Assembly: GCF_008831285.2 (NCBI RefSeq)
Contig: NC_045146.1
Span: 22,585,703 to 22,649,702, forward strand
DNA length: 64,000 nucleotides
Direction of reading: 5' to 3'
DNA from: Nymphaea colorata
Taxonomy: Eukaryota > Streptophyta > Magnoliopsida > Nymphaeales > Nymphaeaceae
Part shown: one piece after another, positions 50,839 to 63,895 of the stretch
Numbering within the stretch: the first letter of the stretch is position 1
Layout: each line of letters begins with the position of its first letter
The notes under the pieces: model-generated
What the model was told of the DNA's origin: nothing
Database searches by the model: none
Seen by the model: the letters and a program-made list of their open reading frames with translations, nothing else
Translations under genes and position numbers: made by a program

Positions 50839-52376
50839 GGGCACATACATGCACAAAAGGGTAAAAAATGCATCATCTTTTATATTATAAATGGCAATAT
50901 AATGAAAAGGACAGTGTTGGCTGCACCAAAAGGGCGTTTGGTAACTATTTTGGATCGCAAAGAGAAGAAGCATACCGAACACTGGCAGAAGAATGCAGAG
51001 AACACGTTGTTCCTACATTTGAAAAACTGAACTTTTTGTTCCTTTTGGAATCCTTCCGGCCCATGGAGCTATCAAGGGCGAAACCAGGTGTGGGCAGGGT
51101 GTGCGTAATTACATTTACAAGCATACAAAAAGTATTTATTTTCATATTAACACTTAATTACAGTTTTTTTTCGTTTACATATAGGTGCTTCTTAAAAAAT
51201 TTAAAATTATATAATCAGTACCTCTTAACCAAAATTTCCTGATTCGGCCCCTGCTGTATATGACGTGTATACAGAGATCATCTTCGTTCTCCCGTAATAG
51301 GTTTCTTTTCCAGAAGTTTATAGTAAGACATTGGCACGAGAACAAGATATTATTAGACATTAGAAAGGTTGTGACAGTAAACAAGTAGCAGATTTTTTTT
51401 ATTTTATTTTCGGAGCCACATTATATGCCCACCCCTAACAAATCTTCTGTTTACAAAGAAGTAACTATGACCAAACTTCATGAACGTAAACATTGCTTAA
51501 GTGATTTTTTTTTCAATTAACGCCAAAAAGTCATGCAAGTAAAATGTAAGTGTATTTTTAGCATTTGGATGTACATGTACTTTTCATGCTCTGTTTACAG
51601 GAGCAGATATTAATATTGCCTACCTCAATAATTGACTTAACTCAAACAATCTTATGGTTACTTTTAATTAACAATAAAAAGCTCATATGTGCTTTTGACA
51701 ACATTACTGACATGTATTATGTTCACATTTTCAAGTATGTTCTTGAAAAAAATTCCTTTTTAGATCATATTGGAAATTCATAGTTCACACACGTCTGTAT
51801 TGCAAGATGTGTCAAAAAAAAAAGTGTTACCCAAATTTGCTTTGAGTCTTTTTCATAAACCGAACCACATAAGGAGAGAATTTACGAGACATAGGAATAG
51901 GAAATTTTAATAAAAAATTTAATGTCTATCAAATTTTATGAGGATAACTTTTTAAAACCTTATAAAATCTTATTTACATACTTGCTTTTCACATTTTTTA
52001 AATTTTCTAAACATTTTGCATCCATCTATACCATTATATTTGTGGAAAATAGGAGGCACAATTCCTGAGAGTCAAGAAGCCCACGCAAACCGTGATTTTT
52101 TTTTTTTTTCTCTCTCTCTCTATCTAAAACCAGTTTTGGATCCAGCCCGAATCGCTGCAGTAAGGGGTCTATGAGCAAGAAGGATGGTGGAGTTTTTGAT
52201 CAGAGAATATAAGATTTGGTAGATTATATTTGTTCAAGCATGGAATAACCAACATTAATATATAAGTCTTTCTCTTCAGTAAATTGACATTTCTTCCATC
52301 AAAACTGTTCTGCTGCTTCTGTTAATCTTGTAACAACAGCAAAGAAGCATGGAATAACCACCATTAATGGAACTAC
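43590..52376. other. Gene-poor, AT-rich region with transposon remnants
   Basis: About 8.8 kb without a supportable gene. It contains a GA run (43785-43801), a GC-richer stretch with dispersed-repeat character near 45540-45770, a Ty3/gypsy integrase fragment (46907-47180), a TIR-like right end at about 47890-47907 (catcaaacgcccctaa), AT runs near 50808-50838 and many poly-T tracts. Open frames up to about 120 residues were examined and show no recognisable motif. Confidence 0.6.
46907..47180 (+). mobile_element. Ty3/gypsy retrotransposon integrase fragment (broken)
   Basis: The frame reads AQVYQDFVGKLHGMPSTIV, then CDRDSIFLSSFWREYMRMAG, HPQTDGQSEVANRILETYL and WVRHLSWAEW. These are the typical integrase-core blocks of Ty3/gypsy polyproteins, including the second catalytic Asp (in CDRDSIF) and the catalytic Glu (in GQSEVANR). 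The frame is closed by stops on both sides, and neither reverse transcriptase nor LTRs were found nearby, so this is an isolated relic. Confidence 0.85.
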
Positions 52377-55300
52377 TTATACAGGAGATGTTTCTGCCTT
52401 AGTACCAATCTTCCGGAGCGTGCACAGGACTTCTGTGAAATCCGACGCTGGCGGGCATGAGAATTTTACATCTTCCCCAGTGCGTGGATGCCTAAAACTG
52501 CAAATTATTAAGCACAATAAGCGCAATTGTTATCAACAGCACAGAAAACTAAACAGTGTTGTTAGCAGTAGAGCAAAAAGGTTTCATCTGCTAGGGGGAG
52601 AAGAAACAGTACCCAAGAGTTAATGCATGCAGGCAAGGCCTTTGTATGTTGGACACGATGTCAAACAGATGGCTGTGATAACAAGAGGGTGTTTTTGGCT
52701 GGAGACGTGATAAAACCATACCTTCGGTTCCCCCATACACTTCGTCACCTAAAAGAGGAATTCCCAAATATTTGGCATGGGCACGGATCTACAGTAGAGT
52801 AACAGTGAGAAAAAGGTACGTCATAACTAATGCATATGAAATTTGATATCAGGTACGGATGAACCATGGCATTGAAGCTGATAATAGAAGTATAGTAGCT
52901 ATTAAGGAGAATGTTGAATTACTTTTGAAGTGTCATCAAGATGCAAATATCTATTCCTTAGATGCAAAAGCACAATCCTGATAGCAAGAAAAGGGCATGA
53001 TTATAAGGCTCCCAATGTTGGTTTAAAATAATAATATAATAATAATCATAACAACAACAACAACTTGCACACAACATTTAAAGGACAAATGCCTGTTTTT
53101 TGAGAACATTGATTCTAACCCCATGTTGAAAAATGGATGCACAATTTTGGTCTACAGGAAATTAGAGGAGAAAAAATTCATGCGCTAAGCATTTGAAGAG
53201 AAACTACTGTTCTTTCACCTGCATAATTAGGAAAGGGAAAAAAGATCTCCTCTCCAAAATTTCATCGTTTTAAATGTTATAAGTGATTTCACCAAGTAAG
53301 TAAAAAGAAAGTATGAAACAAGCAGGACTACGAAAAGGCTGAAAATGCGTGGTTTGAAGAAAATCTCTTGTCAGCAGCTGACGTGAAAGGGGTCCAAGGT
53401 AAATAGTTTTTGGCTGTTTCCACTTTAGAATCATGCATAACAAAAGATGGCAAAATATCATCACCAAAATTTGAGATTCCACTATTCCTCCCTTTGTTGG
53501 GTTGCACTTGTACATCATGTAATTTTTGCTTTTGGTCTATTTGGTTTCCACAAGGCATGTAAATTAATCATATGGAAAATAGTCATGGAGAACAACGATA
53601 ACAACAGATAACAGCTGTGCTTTACCAATATCCCTTCATTAACGGAAAATTTGTGGAAAAAGACTGCATGCAATGTGAAATCAACAGGAGACACGCTTCT
53701 TCAGCTGACATTAGTGTCTCATGAACAATCAATCTTTTTCAACTACTACATACAAAATTGTTTAATACCACTAAAGGAAATTTGTAAAGTGATGAATGTG
53801 AAACTTGATCGGCTCAGCAGAAAGGTTTTCATTTTAATGCACAACAGTGATGATTTGTCTCCAATATTTCTCATCCATGGGAGGTAGAAGCATCATCACC
53901 CGATGCAGCTTATGGATCAACGTGCCAAAGCATTATGAAATGAGCATTTGCAATACCTGATGAGTCCTCCCCGTTTCTAATCTCCATTCCACAAGAGCAG
54001 CACCTCCTCCAGCAAGTACCTCAATCACTCGGTACCTAAATTATGCCAAAGAACACATAATTCCAGGATATAAAGATTATTAACCACGCTGTAGATAGCT
54101 TGATAATAAGCAGAGGTTGGAGACCGCAATCTCCTAAAAATGATGTTAACAGAGTTACCAGTGAAAAGTAGAGTTTATATAGCACCAGATATGTTCGTAT
54201 CAACAAATTAAGCTTGGCCACCCAAACGGTCATTTCCACATTCCCCAATTCGAGAAGCAAGTCAGCAAGTCATTCAGTTCAATTGCATAAACTGGTATTT
54301 CAATATGTAAACTTCAAATTTATCGTTGTTTCACCTCAAACATGCTTCCAGAACTATATATGATGATCTAAATTTCAATATGTATATGTGCTTATTGGCA
54401 GCATAACAATGCTATCTTCACTCCAAGAAGTAATACTTGCAACCTTTCATGATGTAGAGGTACAAGGAAAGCTTTAACCACATACACAAATAAGTGTCAG
54501 TCAGAAACGTATAGCTCCAATAAGGAGAGACCTTTTTTCTAGTTTGTCCTCTATAAGCAGTCGACTATCAGCATGATATTTGTCTACCATGTCACACAGG
54601 TAGTGTGCAGATGTGGATGTGAATGCAGGTGCAGGCACATGGTGCAATTGTGGCAAGAATACAACAAAATTTAACAATTAACAAGCTGTAATTTTATCAA
54701 TGATTCAACGAAAAAGAAAACAAATCGTTTGTTGCCTCACCCAAGCTGCACCTGCACCTGATACGACTCGGGTGTAGCACAGAGTCCATGTTACTTAGGA
54801 TAATCTTTCTTTCACAAATGACTAGTCACTGATATTGCAGCATCATAAGCAAAAGTTCATGTGAGATTCTCAGCATTTCAGAATAAGGGTAAAAGAAGAA
54901 AAGTTGTGCATGATGAAAATCAAAATGGCATTATTAGAGGAGTATAAACAAAATCACCTACTAGCAGCGAAGCGAGCTCGTCTGTTGTTATTCAAGCAAG
55001 GAACAGCAGTCATTCGTATTCTGTTATTTGAATCACGGGCTATTGGAATCTCAAGACGCCCACTACTAGGAACAGGAACCCCAGCTGTAAGACTAATATA
55101 CACTCTATGAATCGTATGTGCCTTGAATTGTTCTGCTAAATGAGCATGAGAATGTACATCCTGTTGGAAAGGAAAAAGAAATATGCACCTACACATGTTA
55201 ATAACAATTTCAACTGTCACAATGAATTACAAAGCTGCAACAACATTGAAACAATGGAAATTAAATAAATTATGTACACGTCTATTTTCAGGAGAAAAAA

Positions 55301-57241
55301 ACCAATTCTTTCTCACGTACGAAAGTACAAAAGGAAAAGAAAAAGGAAAAAGCCAACATTAGAGAAAGTACACAACCAATTTCAAGCATTCTATTCATTT
55401 TTATTGACAATGATACTTGCCTTCGCAACAACAAGTAACCCACTTGTCCCTTTGTCCAGCCTGTGTACAATGCCAGGGCGTATAGATGTACTAGCCATAG
55501 AATCATCATACACGGCAGATCTTTTATCAGTCAGAAGTTCATCAAATTCATCACAGTGCAAATCAATTGCATCATCCTCTGCATCAGAACTGTCGTCACC
55601 AATATCCAATCCAACAGCCGGGAAGCCACAATGATGAAGAATAGCATTTACAAGTGTCCCACTTGGATGACCAGGGGCAGGATGAACAACCTAGAAAGCA
55701 CCCAAAAGGCAGTCTGAAATTAACAACCAGCACAGAGATACATTTACTGATTACCTAACAGCCCCTTCAGCTGACCCAGAAGGGCGTCAACCACATCATC
55801 AAGATCACGTTGTCACATACAGAACAGTGTTGTAAAAGTCGCCCTCAATTTGATCCACTAGCTGATACACGAGTACCATGCATCACACCCTATTCCATTT
55901 CTTACTTTCATCGTTCTTTTCAGTTCCAATTTTTTTAAAAATATAATAATATTTTTAGGCTGATTCACAACTCAATTTGCAATGTTTATAGTACTATCAT
56001 AGAGTAGTTGTTGATCAACGCGATCGAAACAACCTTAAATTATAAGCACCCGCTAAGAGCACGAATTGATAGAATATCTGACATGATACGAATGTAAAAT
56101 AAGAAAGTCACGCGCAAAGGGGCATTAAATAGATGCTCGTCAATTAAGCAAGGGAAGTACCATATGGGGCGGCTTATTAACGACGAGAACATGAGCATCT
56201 TCGTAAACAATATTGATCGGTATATTTTCTGGCTTCGCCCTCAGAGGTTCTAGCTCTGCAACAGAACAATCCACCCAATCACCCTTTCTGATGACTTGTG
56301 AGACCTGTTAAAAACAACAAAGTTCGGCATAAGATCGTAGCTTAAAAATGAAACTGCCCAAGTCTTTAATCACATATGCTGGAGCAGTCCGTTCCATATG
56401 GTGCCATTACTATAAGTACTTGGAATGCTAACTGCTACAATATAAATACATCAGAACAACGAACCTTAACCTCCAATCATTGTAGACATGAATGCAGTAA
56501 ATATCGGTTGTAGTTATGGCGCAAAATCAATAACACAAAACAAGGATTCTACTTGATTTCAGCCAATTTCTTCAGCCCAACTGGAGTGCACACTCTTATT
56601 AAAGTCGTTCTTCACTTTATCAAATATAAACAGGAACTAGCGATTCACAGGTATACTGATATAATGGTCTGCCATTACGAATGCATTCGGCGTCACCAAC
56701 TTACCCAGAAACTTGGGATTAGTCGGGATGTCATCTTTTTATGATTCATAAACCAAATCCACTTTCCAGGATAAGCGGGTGCACGCAATTAAACTCCTGA
56801 CCTGCACAAGAACTGGCAGGAAACACCAAGAGATGAGAGAGAGACAGCAAGCACCTTCTTCACGGGATTCCCGTTAACCAACACGAGCCCTGCACGAATA
56901 CTGGCCTGAATTCGAGCACGGCTTACGGTCTCCATGCGGGAAGCAAGCCAAGCGTCGAGCCTGGCCTTGTCCGACCCGTCAGCAACCCGCTGCGAGAGGC
57001 GGAGAGCCGGCGTGGGCTCGTGACTGTCGGCAGGAAGCGAACAGAGGAACCTGAGAGCCGTCTTCGTGGTCCAGCGCCTCCTAGGGAAAGGGGACGGAAG
57101 AAGAAGGATGACGGAACATCTTTCCAGTGGCGAGAGACGAAGGAGAGGAGGAGAAACAGAGTGGTGTGGTGGATGTTGACTGAAAATGAAGAGTGAGCGG
57201 TGGAAGCCTCTTGATGCAGCTTGTCCGCCATGGATGAGCAT
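52377..57241 (-). CDS. RluA-family RNA pseudouridine synthase, probably chloroplastic, seven exons
   Basis: Minus-strand exons: 57241-56855, 56304-56161, 55690-55421, 55160-54958, 54035-53957, 52788-52613, 52497-52377, giving 459 residues in frame. The N-terminus is Ser/Arg/His-rich and looks like a transit peptide. An S4 RNA-binding domain follows (ARLDAWLASRM, ARIQASIRAGLVLVNG). The catalytic domain has NIVYEDAHVLVVNKPPHMVVHPAPG, then PGIVHRLDKGTSGLLVVAK with the catalytic Asp near residue 256, then EWRLETGRTHQIRAHAKYLG and LGDEVYGG. The enzyme should isomerise uridine to pseudouridine in RNA, most likely organellar rRNA; the closest match I recall is Arabidopsis RNA pseudouridine synthase 2, chloroplastic. 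An acidic insert (DIGDDSSDAEDD to YDDSM) precedes the catalytic motif, as in that protein. Intron 3 has a GC donor. Confidence 0.93.
55419..55420 (-). other. GC splice donor (GC-AG intron)
   Basis: After the codons VVAK the minus strand reads gcgaag|gcaagtatc. The only donor that keeps the reading frame and joins VVAK to DVHSHAHLAEQF is this GC, in a strong AG|GCAAGT context. GC-AG introns are a known minority class in plants. Confidence 0.8.
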
Positions 57242-59172
57242 TACGGAGTGCTCTGCTCGCGATGAGCGGCTCCACAGTTCCCATCACGTCCCCCGTCTGC
57301 AGTTTGTACCACCGAGTTTCGATGGGGGTCGGATCCGATTTGGCCCGATCCGTCTGAGGTCGTCCTTGCTCTTACATGCATTGTAATAGATCGGGTTGAG
57401 TCTATGTTTCTCGGGCTTCAGGATCCACGAGCCGGCCCCTTCTTGTGGACTCATCCGCCATCAAGGTAGTGTTAGTTGTCTCCACTGCAGCGATTGTTTG
57501 GCAATGGGGATAACAATAAATTGTTTTATGAATCTGACAAAAATTAAGATAGGTTCGTATAATACTGGAACATAGTATTTCAGGAATTTAGACTAATCTT
57601 CAAAGCAGACTCATAAAATATTTTGTTACTGTTTTCATAGCCAAAAACCCCCTAGTATAATACATAGATCTTTTTTTTTCACATTTGTAGTTTGTTGGTG
57701 ACTTTTTTCACATTTTTAATTTGTTGGCTTTGCAATTTTGATCATATAAACGTGATCTCCATATCCAAAAACACATGATACGTGAATGTCATGTCAACGA
57801 ATATATAGAATCTATAACAGGAGAAAGTTCAACAGTTAATTTTTTACTACTTGTGCAATCTAGTCTACATGTTGGAAAATATTATATTTATGTCCATTCG
57901 TGGTTTCTAATTCATGGAGGTCACAACCGTCTAAGTAGAAGCTCAATATGCCTTTTTTCATACGCGTGTGTACAAATATATACATAATCTGCCATTCATG
58001 TAATGTGGATTACACGTTTTTCTTCTTTCAATTATGAGAAACAACCATGTAGCAAAGCAAAATTTTCTGACAAAGATAAGAGAACCGCAGAAGAAAAAGT
58101 TGCTTTGTAGATGATTGATTCCACATGAAGCTACAAATAAACAGTAGATGTGCTGCCTAAAGTTCAGCTGACCCTCGCAGGATTAGAGTATGCTAAATCA
58201 CTATTCTGAATTGGCAGAACATCAAATGCTTCTAACAAATTTTTCACTGTACAGTAACTATGATTCATCGACGAATAGGTATAGGTACACCGACCACCCT
58301 CATAAACGACTGCTCAGTTCACAGCACCGCCTCAAAAAGCAACATCATGTGGCTTCTGCTGCCAACCTCGTCTAATGCTATTTGGAAGTTTGCCACGCTA
58401 TGCAGAGTCCCTGTGATTAATGCAACAGGAAAATACGTTCTGGGACAAAGTTTTGAAACGTATGCTTCGTGAGTTCGTGGCAACCTTTTGTTGCAGATAG
58501 AGTTGTGAGAGCTACCATCAGCAATTGCCACTCTGTGAGCATGTAATAGGCTAATGTACTATTGTTCGTGAAGAGACGTCAGTTGTCACCAAGCCTTCAG
58601 CAACAAGGTACATTCTGCTGTCAAAGTTTTCATGAAGTGATTCATGGTTGTAATCTAATCCAGGGAGGTATTGCGACCGCAAAAAAATAAAAATAAAAAG
58701 AGATGGTCTCGATTAATTAATGCTGACCGGATGAACAGCTCCTTAGCGCACAGACATTTCCTAAGAAAGAGGGCTGTTTAATTTATCAGTTATCCAGCTG
58801 CTAAAGCCTTCAACAATCAAGGGTTCACATAGACTAATAATGGTTCGTCCACGAAAGCTTTCTCTTAGTATTATATTACAAAATTCAGCAAAATTTCCAA
58901 TTTCTGCACTGGAGGAGAATCCATGTACCCATGTCAAGTAACAGCAGATGCAGAAATCAGGCGCCTTTCATACTTCACACAAGGCTAAGTTCAAGCGCTG
59001 TGGTCATCCGCTTGCCCAGCACGTGCACAAAATTGAGCTCCCAAAGCACACGAAGGGTGTCCATGCATACACAGGAATGCAATCTTCATCGTCAACCAAG
59101 TTTTGGTAATGGATTCGAGCCAGCGTTACATTTCCAAGTATAAATAAGCCGACACTAAGCTCCCGAAGTGTT
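57242..59172. other. Intergenic region upstream of the pseudouridine synthase
   Basis: Contains the promoter and 5' UTR of the pseudouridine synthase (left) and the 3' UTR of the CDC123-like gene (right). No further gene motif was seen on either strand. Confidence 0.6.
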
Positions 59173-60207
59173 TCATTGCTTCGTCGTTTCATCATCAGCT
59201 CTTCTCAGAAACTCGTCCCAACCACTTCCAGCACTTGTGTCAATGTAGTCATAAGGAACTGCAGTCTTCAACCCAGGTCGAACTCCACACTTGCTCTCAA
59301 TAATCCTGAATTCAAACGTGTTATCAGAAACAATTTTCTGCCCCCCAGAATTTCCTCCCAATTCATCCCAAGAGAACAAAAGTGGCAGCGTGAAAGCTCC
59401 CCATGGATTAAAATCCAATACTTTCACACGCCCATCCTTTGTCACATAAACATCAAAGACATAGTTGTCAGACCCAAATTTTCCGGCTAAATTATCTTCA
59501 AAAAAACTATAAATTATGGCCCCAATCTTCTTTTTCACCTCAAGGAGTGCTGGGTAGAACACTGTCACATCTCGCTGCGAGATCCCCACAAGTGACTCCC
59601 CACAAACGAAGCACCTAAACTCCATTTCTGGCCTCATACCGGCATACCATTTCCGCAAGGCAAGGTAGAACTTTGCAGGCTTATCATCCAATTTGTCCTC
59701 ACAAGAATCAAAGGCATGACAAAGATCATGAACAACACTATCTGAAGACTTCAGCAGAAGAACCACCTCACTAAAGGAGGTGCATTTGAGAGTACCACTT
59801 GTGCTAATCCAGGCAGCATCCTTTGGAGCACTCCAGTTGAGCTTAGGAATGACAGATCCACCAAGTGCTTCAATTGACTCCTTCACCTTCAACTCGAGCT
59901 CTGGGAAAGATGGAGGAGTAGATTCCTGATTTTCTTCTAATTGACCATCACCATTACCATCATCATCATCTTCTTCGTCCCATGGGTGGTAGTCTTCAGC
60001 TTGGAGACAAGGAAATTGAGGTCTGATTCTATTGGGAAGGGCATCCTCCCCAAGCACAGAGGTAGGAAGGAGGAAGGGCCCTGAATCCTGTAAGAGATAG
60101 CTAACAAAAGATTCAGGAAGTTGGTGGATGATGGTCTTGATGGAGACCGACTTGAACTTTGGGTACCACTCTTGTATTTGGCACCGTGTCACCTCTTCCA
60201 CCTTCAT
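59173..60207 (-). CDS. CDC123: CDC123-like protein (eIF2 assembly factor), single coding exon
   Basis: 344 residues, about the usual family length. Early motif: QIQEWYPKFKSVSIKT and IIHQLPESFVSYLL. An acidic linker follows (WDEEDDDDGNGDG). The core has GGSVIPKLNWSAPKDAAWI, LVLRKW-type (FYLALRKWYAGM), EFRCFVCGESLVGISQRD, and VYVTKDGRVKVLDFNPWG. The last block and the EFR motif belong to the ATP-grasp-like nucleotide site of Cdc123/D123 proteins. In yeast and animals Cdc123 promotes assembly of the translation initiation factor eIF2 from its subunits; the same role in plants is inferred. The start MKVEEVTRCQIQEWYP is typical of the family. A splice acceptor lies 22 bases upstream, so the 5' UTR is split. 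Confidence 0.95.
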   Translation of the reverse strand: MKVEEVTRCQIQEWYPKFKSVSIKTIIHQLPESFVSYLLQDSGPFLLPTSVLGEDALPNRIRPQFPCLQAEDYHPWDEEDDDDGNGDGQLEENQESTPPSFPELELKVKESIEALGGSVIPKLNWSAPKDAAWISTSGTLKCTSFSEVVLLLKSSDSVVHDLCHAFDSCEDKLDDKPAKFYLALRKWYAGMRPEMEFRCFVCGESLVGISQRDVTVFYPALLEVKKKIGAIIYSFFEDNLAGKFGSDNYVFDVYVTKDGRVKVLDFNPWGAFTLPLLFSWDELGGNSGGQKIVSDNTFEFRIIESKCGVRPGLKTAVPYDYIDTSAGSGWDEFLRRADDETTKQ

Positions 60208-60230
60208 TGCTTACCCGACACCGAATATTC

Positions 60231-63200
60231 CTGCAAACAAGAAAATAAAAGAAAATGTTGACTTTATAGAGGAAAAAAGATAAAAGAGGGTCGCAAACAC
60301 ATGCAGGGAGTTTTTGGAATATGAGCACTAACACACACTGTGCACTAATCTCAACCTTTCAACCGTTGTAGATTGTATGGTGATAAAAGATCACCAACTC
60401 AAAAGGAAGCTATCAAATAAAAAAGAGAACTGATAATTGACTTTTAAGAAGCTATGCTACTTTACCCATTTCGAGTTGTTAGTCATCTGATCAAGTTGAT
60501 CAATGAATGGGAATGATATTTTGTGGTTCTCAATTACAATCGACAGTTGACTTTTACCTCAAATCCATACATTTTTTTTTACTTCAAATTAAAGCATATT
60601 CATAATTTTCATATCAGTGTTACCCCCAGAATATAGTCCAGAATCCTTGTCTATAATATTTTATGCCTCTGTTTGGTAAATATAACCTATTTTAAGAGTT
60701 AATGTCAACTTATGTCTAAACTTATCTCTAGATGAATACCATCAACCTCTTGTCTTGGGATGCCAAGTTCATTAAGCAAATAAACATTCTTTATTTCTAT
60801 TTTGCTTCAAACATTAGTCGAGCACAGATTTCTTATAACATGTTTGACACTTAAGTTAAATGTGTCCCAAATTCTATATCAAACTTGATAATTTATATTT
60901 TATATTAAGGGTTCATATCTATGGCTTTAACTTGATGCTATCTAGAAGACTCCTCTTATAAATCATAATTGTTAGAATTGATGAAATCCTCGTTAAATAG
61001 TTAAGAGCAAGCCAATACATAAGACTTCACTAAGCACTCAATCAGATAGACAAAAAAATCATGAAGTGTAAGCACCTTGAAACTCACATGAACTACAAAA
61101 AAAATTATAGAATACAAAGGATGTGAACATTCTGATTAACTAATTGAGAATGGGTAAAACCCTACTACTAGGAAATGATCTAATGAAAAACACGTCGTTG
61201 GGGCATAAACTCACTACCCTAAGCCACTTATGGTGGGACTCGTCTTCTAAAACTCATGGTTAAGGATGAAGAATTCGCTCTGTACTCCATGGGGAGATAA
61301 AAGATCACAGCCATGATTACTTTTGTATCACCCCCCTCCTCTTCAAGCAGGTACCACCTACTCTCGATCTAGCACAATAATTTGGATGATCTTGGTAATA
61401 TTCCTATGCTCACCTTAGCTCATCATTCATCCTGCGGAACCTGTTTTAGAGTCATTAAATTATTTATTTATTTTGATATGTCTCCACCCTGCAATAACAC
61501 CTATTTTGGCAACACACTTACCAATTCCCACTTTTCCCCTCAACCTCACCAAGGTTAGTCAAATTCACCAACATTTCTAAAAAACACAATACTAGCATCA
61601 TGAAACATACATTAACAAAAATCTTGATTAATATATATGTATGCAATGTGCATTAATAAAAAAAAATTAAGCAAGAAGCAAGTGCCGAGAAGGGCTAAAT
61701 GAAAATTTAAGAGGACAGGCTGCAGCCTGATTGCTCCAATTGTGTGCATGTTCTTGTGCAATCCAGCATAAAATCAGAGGAGAGTTGTAACCCTTTTTGC
61801 TTGGCTCCCTCATTTATGAAGAAAAAAGAGAAGGGCCAGACTCTCTCCTAAGTGAATCAAATGAAATCGAGAGGGCCAACAAAACTACTGCTGCTGCTCC
61901 TAAAAATAAAAAAAAAAGGGGAGAGGGTCCACAAACTGCTCGCCTCAAGATTTATTTCTAGAAAAGAGAGAGACTGGAAAAGGAAAATTTTCCAAATCCA
62001 AGGCATTAGGCACGTTTGATAGACCAAAAAAAGAATCTGGAGAAGTTTTTGGGTGTTTGATGGGTTTGCATAAGGGGAGAAAAACAGTAACCACTGGAAT
62101 TTTTGTTTTGTGGCAGTTGGTTTTTTTAAAATAAGGGTTCAATTTATTTTCAATTACCATCGTTCATCATTTTTCAAGCAACCGGCAGATTTTTTTCAGT
62201 ACCCATTGGATTTTTTTTCAATAAACAGTTCAAATTCTTTTCTAAAGGCTCATTTACGTAAATGACATTTTCTAAAGCGTTGTTTTCTTCCAGCCTTCAA
62301 CACGATTGAGCAACATCGTGAGAAAATAATTAATAACAAAAAAAAGGTGAAACATTGAGCTGATTATATTACAAACTTCATGCGGGCACGTTAGAACATC
62401 CAGGAAATAAGATCTTTTCATACCATAAGTTTTAAATTTGGACCAATATGCCAAATTCTTAGAATAATATTGGGGATCGATGTCCACCCAGGTCATTTGT
62501 CTTTTCGCAAAATTCATTTCCAATCACATCGTGGTCTTTCCAACACATTTGCACCAACTCTTATTTATTGGATCCATGAAAAGAGATGTGAACGGTTCTA
62601 GGATTTATCAATAACAATACCTTCAAACACAATATAGAATTTATCTCCTATCCTAACAAATACCTTCTAAAACATATAATTTATCTCCTATCCTAATAAT
62701 GCCCTCTAAAAAATGTAAATAACATGAAATAGAAGTTACTTAAACAAGCAGTTTTGGATCATTTTCATTGAAAAGGAGTGACATATCTTCAATTGAGAGG
62801 GGAGAGAGAACTGCTTCAAGTGGACTTAACTGTACCTGGTCCAACATTACTTAAACCGAACCAGGCCTAACCTAGCTTCACTTGTGTTGTATATTTTTCT
62901 CCGGCCAAGTGCAGAAACATACAAAATAGAAAAGCAAATATATAATTGAAGTGCAAGATATTCACAATAACTTTTTTAACATGCTGCTTTCTTATCGAAA
63001 CCATTTACTTTGTTCACCAAGTATTTGCAAACGAATCAAACAATGAAGGCAGCCATTAACTGTCTGCTTGGACCCGTCACCCATTGTTTGACCATTACTC
63101 CACGCATTGGTCTGACCAACCTCACCACTCTAATTTTGATGGTCATTTTGACGTAAGTAGAATTCAACATATTGCTCCAGGGCCAGCCTCTGAGGTGTAC

Positions 63201-63895
63201 CAACTTCTGTTTTGCAGCCCAATTCATGAGGGCTATAAATTTTGGTACCAGTCTTCAGCTGACTGGGTTGTTTTCCGGAGTGTTTTCGACCATGGGACAG
63301 GATCATAAGCTTATCCCAATGTTTGCTGTAAAAATCTTCCTTTTTTTTTTTGTGAATAAAGGGCCTAATTCCCTAGCAGTAGTTCTCCGGAACCTGATCA
63401 CCAGCACCACAAGCAGAGGCGCTTAAAATTGGACAAGGTAAATATACATGCATTGTGCAAGCCGACATTCAACCATAGCAGCAGAAACTAATAACAGATA
63501 GCAGATGAAAGCTTGCAACCCAAGTTAAAATTTGGCAACCCACAAAGACACAAGTAATAAATCGAAAAGTCGGGACCACCACACAAAAAAAAAAAAAAGA
63601 AGAAGAAAACATCTGCAACTAAAACCCTCAGAAACACAGGTAACAAATCAATAATTCGGAACCCCAAAAAAACCCAAAATATACGACAAATCCTTCGAAC
63701 TGAAATCAATCAGAGATGGGAAATTAAAAAAAATCCATGTCAGCAATCAACCGTGCAACGCCCAACAGCACAAATTTGAGGTTGCGCCTGCAAGCCCAGG
63801 AGGCCGAGGCACCAGCGACTGACAATGAAGGCATTAACTGAAAAATGGACATGGAACTCTAGAAGAAAAACGGAGAAGAATAGGAGGAGACTCAC
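60231..63895 (-). other. Probable 5' UTR intron of the CDC123-like gene
   Basis: The acceptor tgtttgcag|gaatattcgg ends at 60231. A consensus donor ggc|gtgagt lies at 63890-63895 in a GC-rich context that would suit a first exon. The 3.67 kb between them is AT-rich with no supported coding sequence (a weak tgttt...ccaaac-type MITE signature near 62000-62240). Transcript reads would settle it. Confidence 0.5.
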
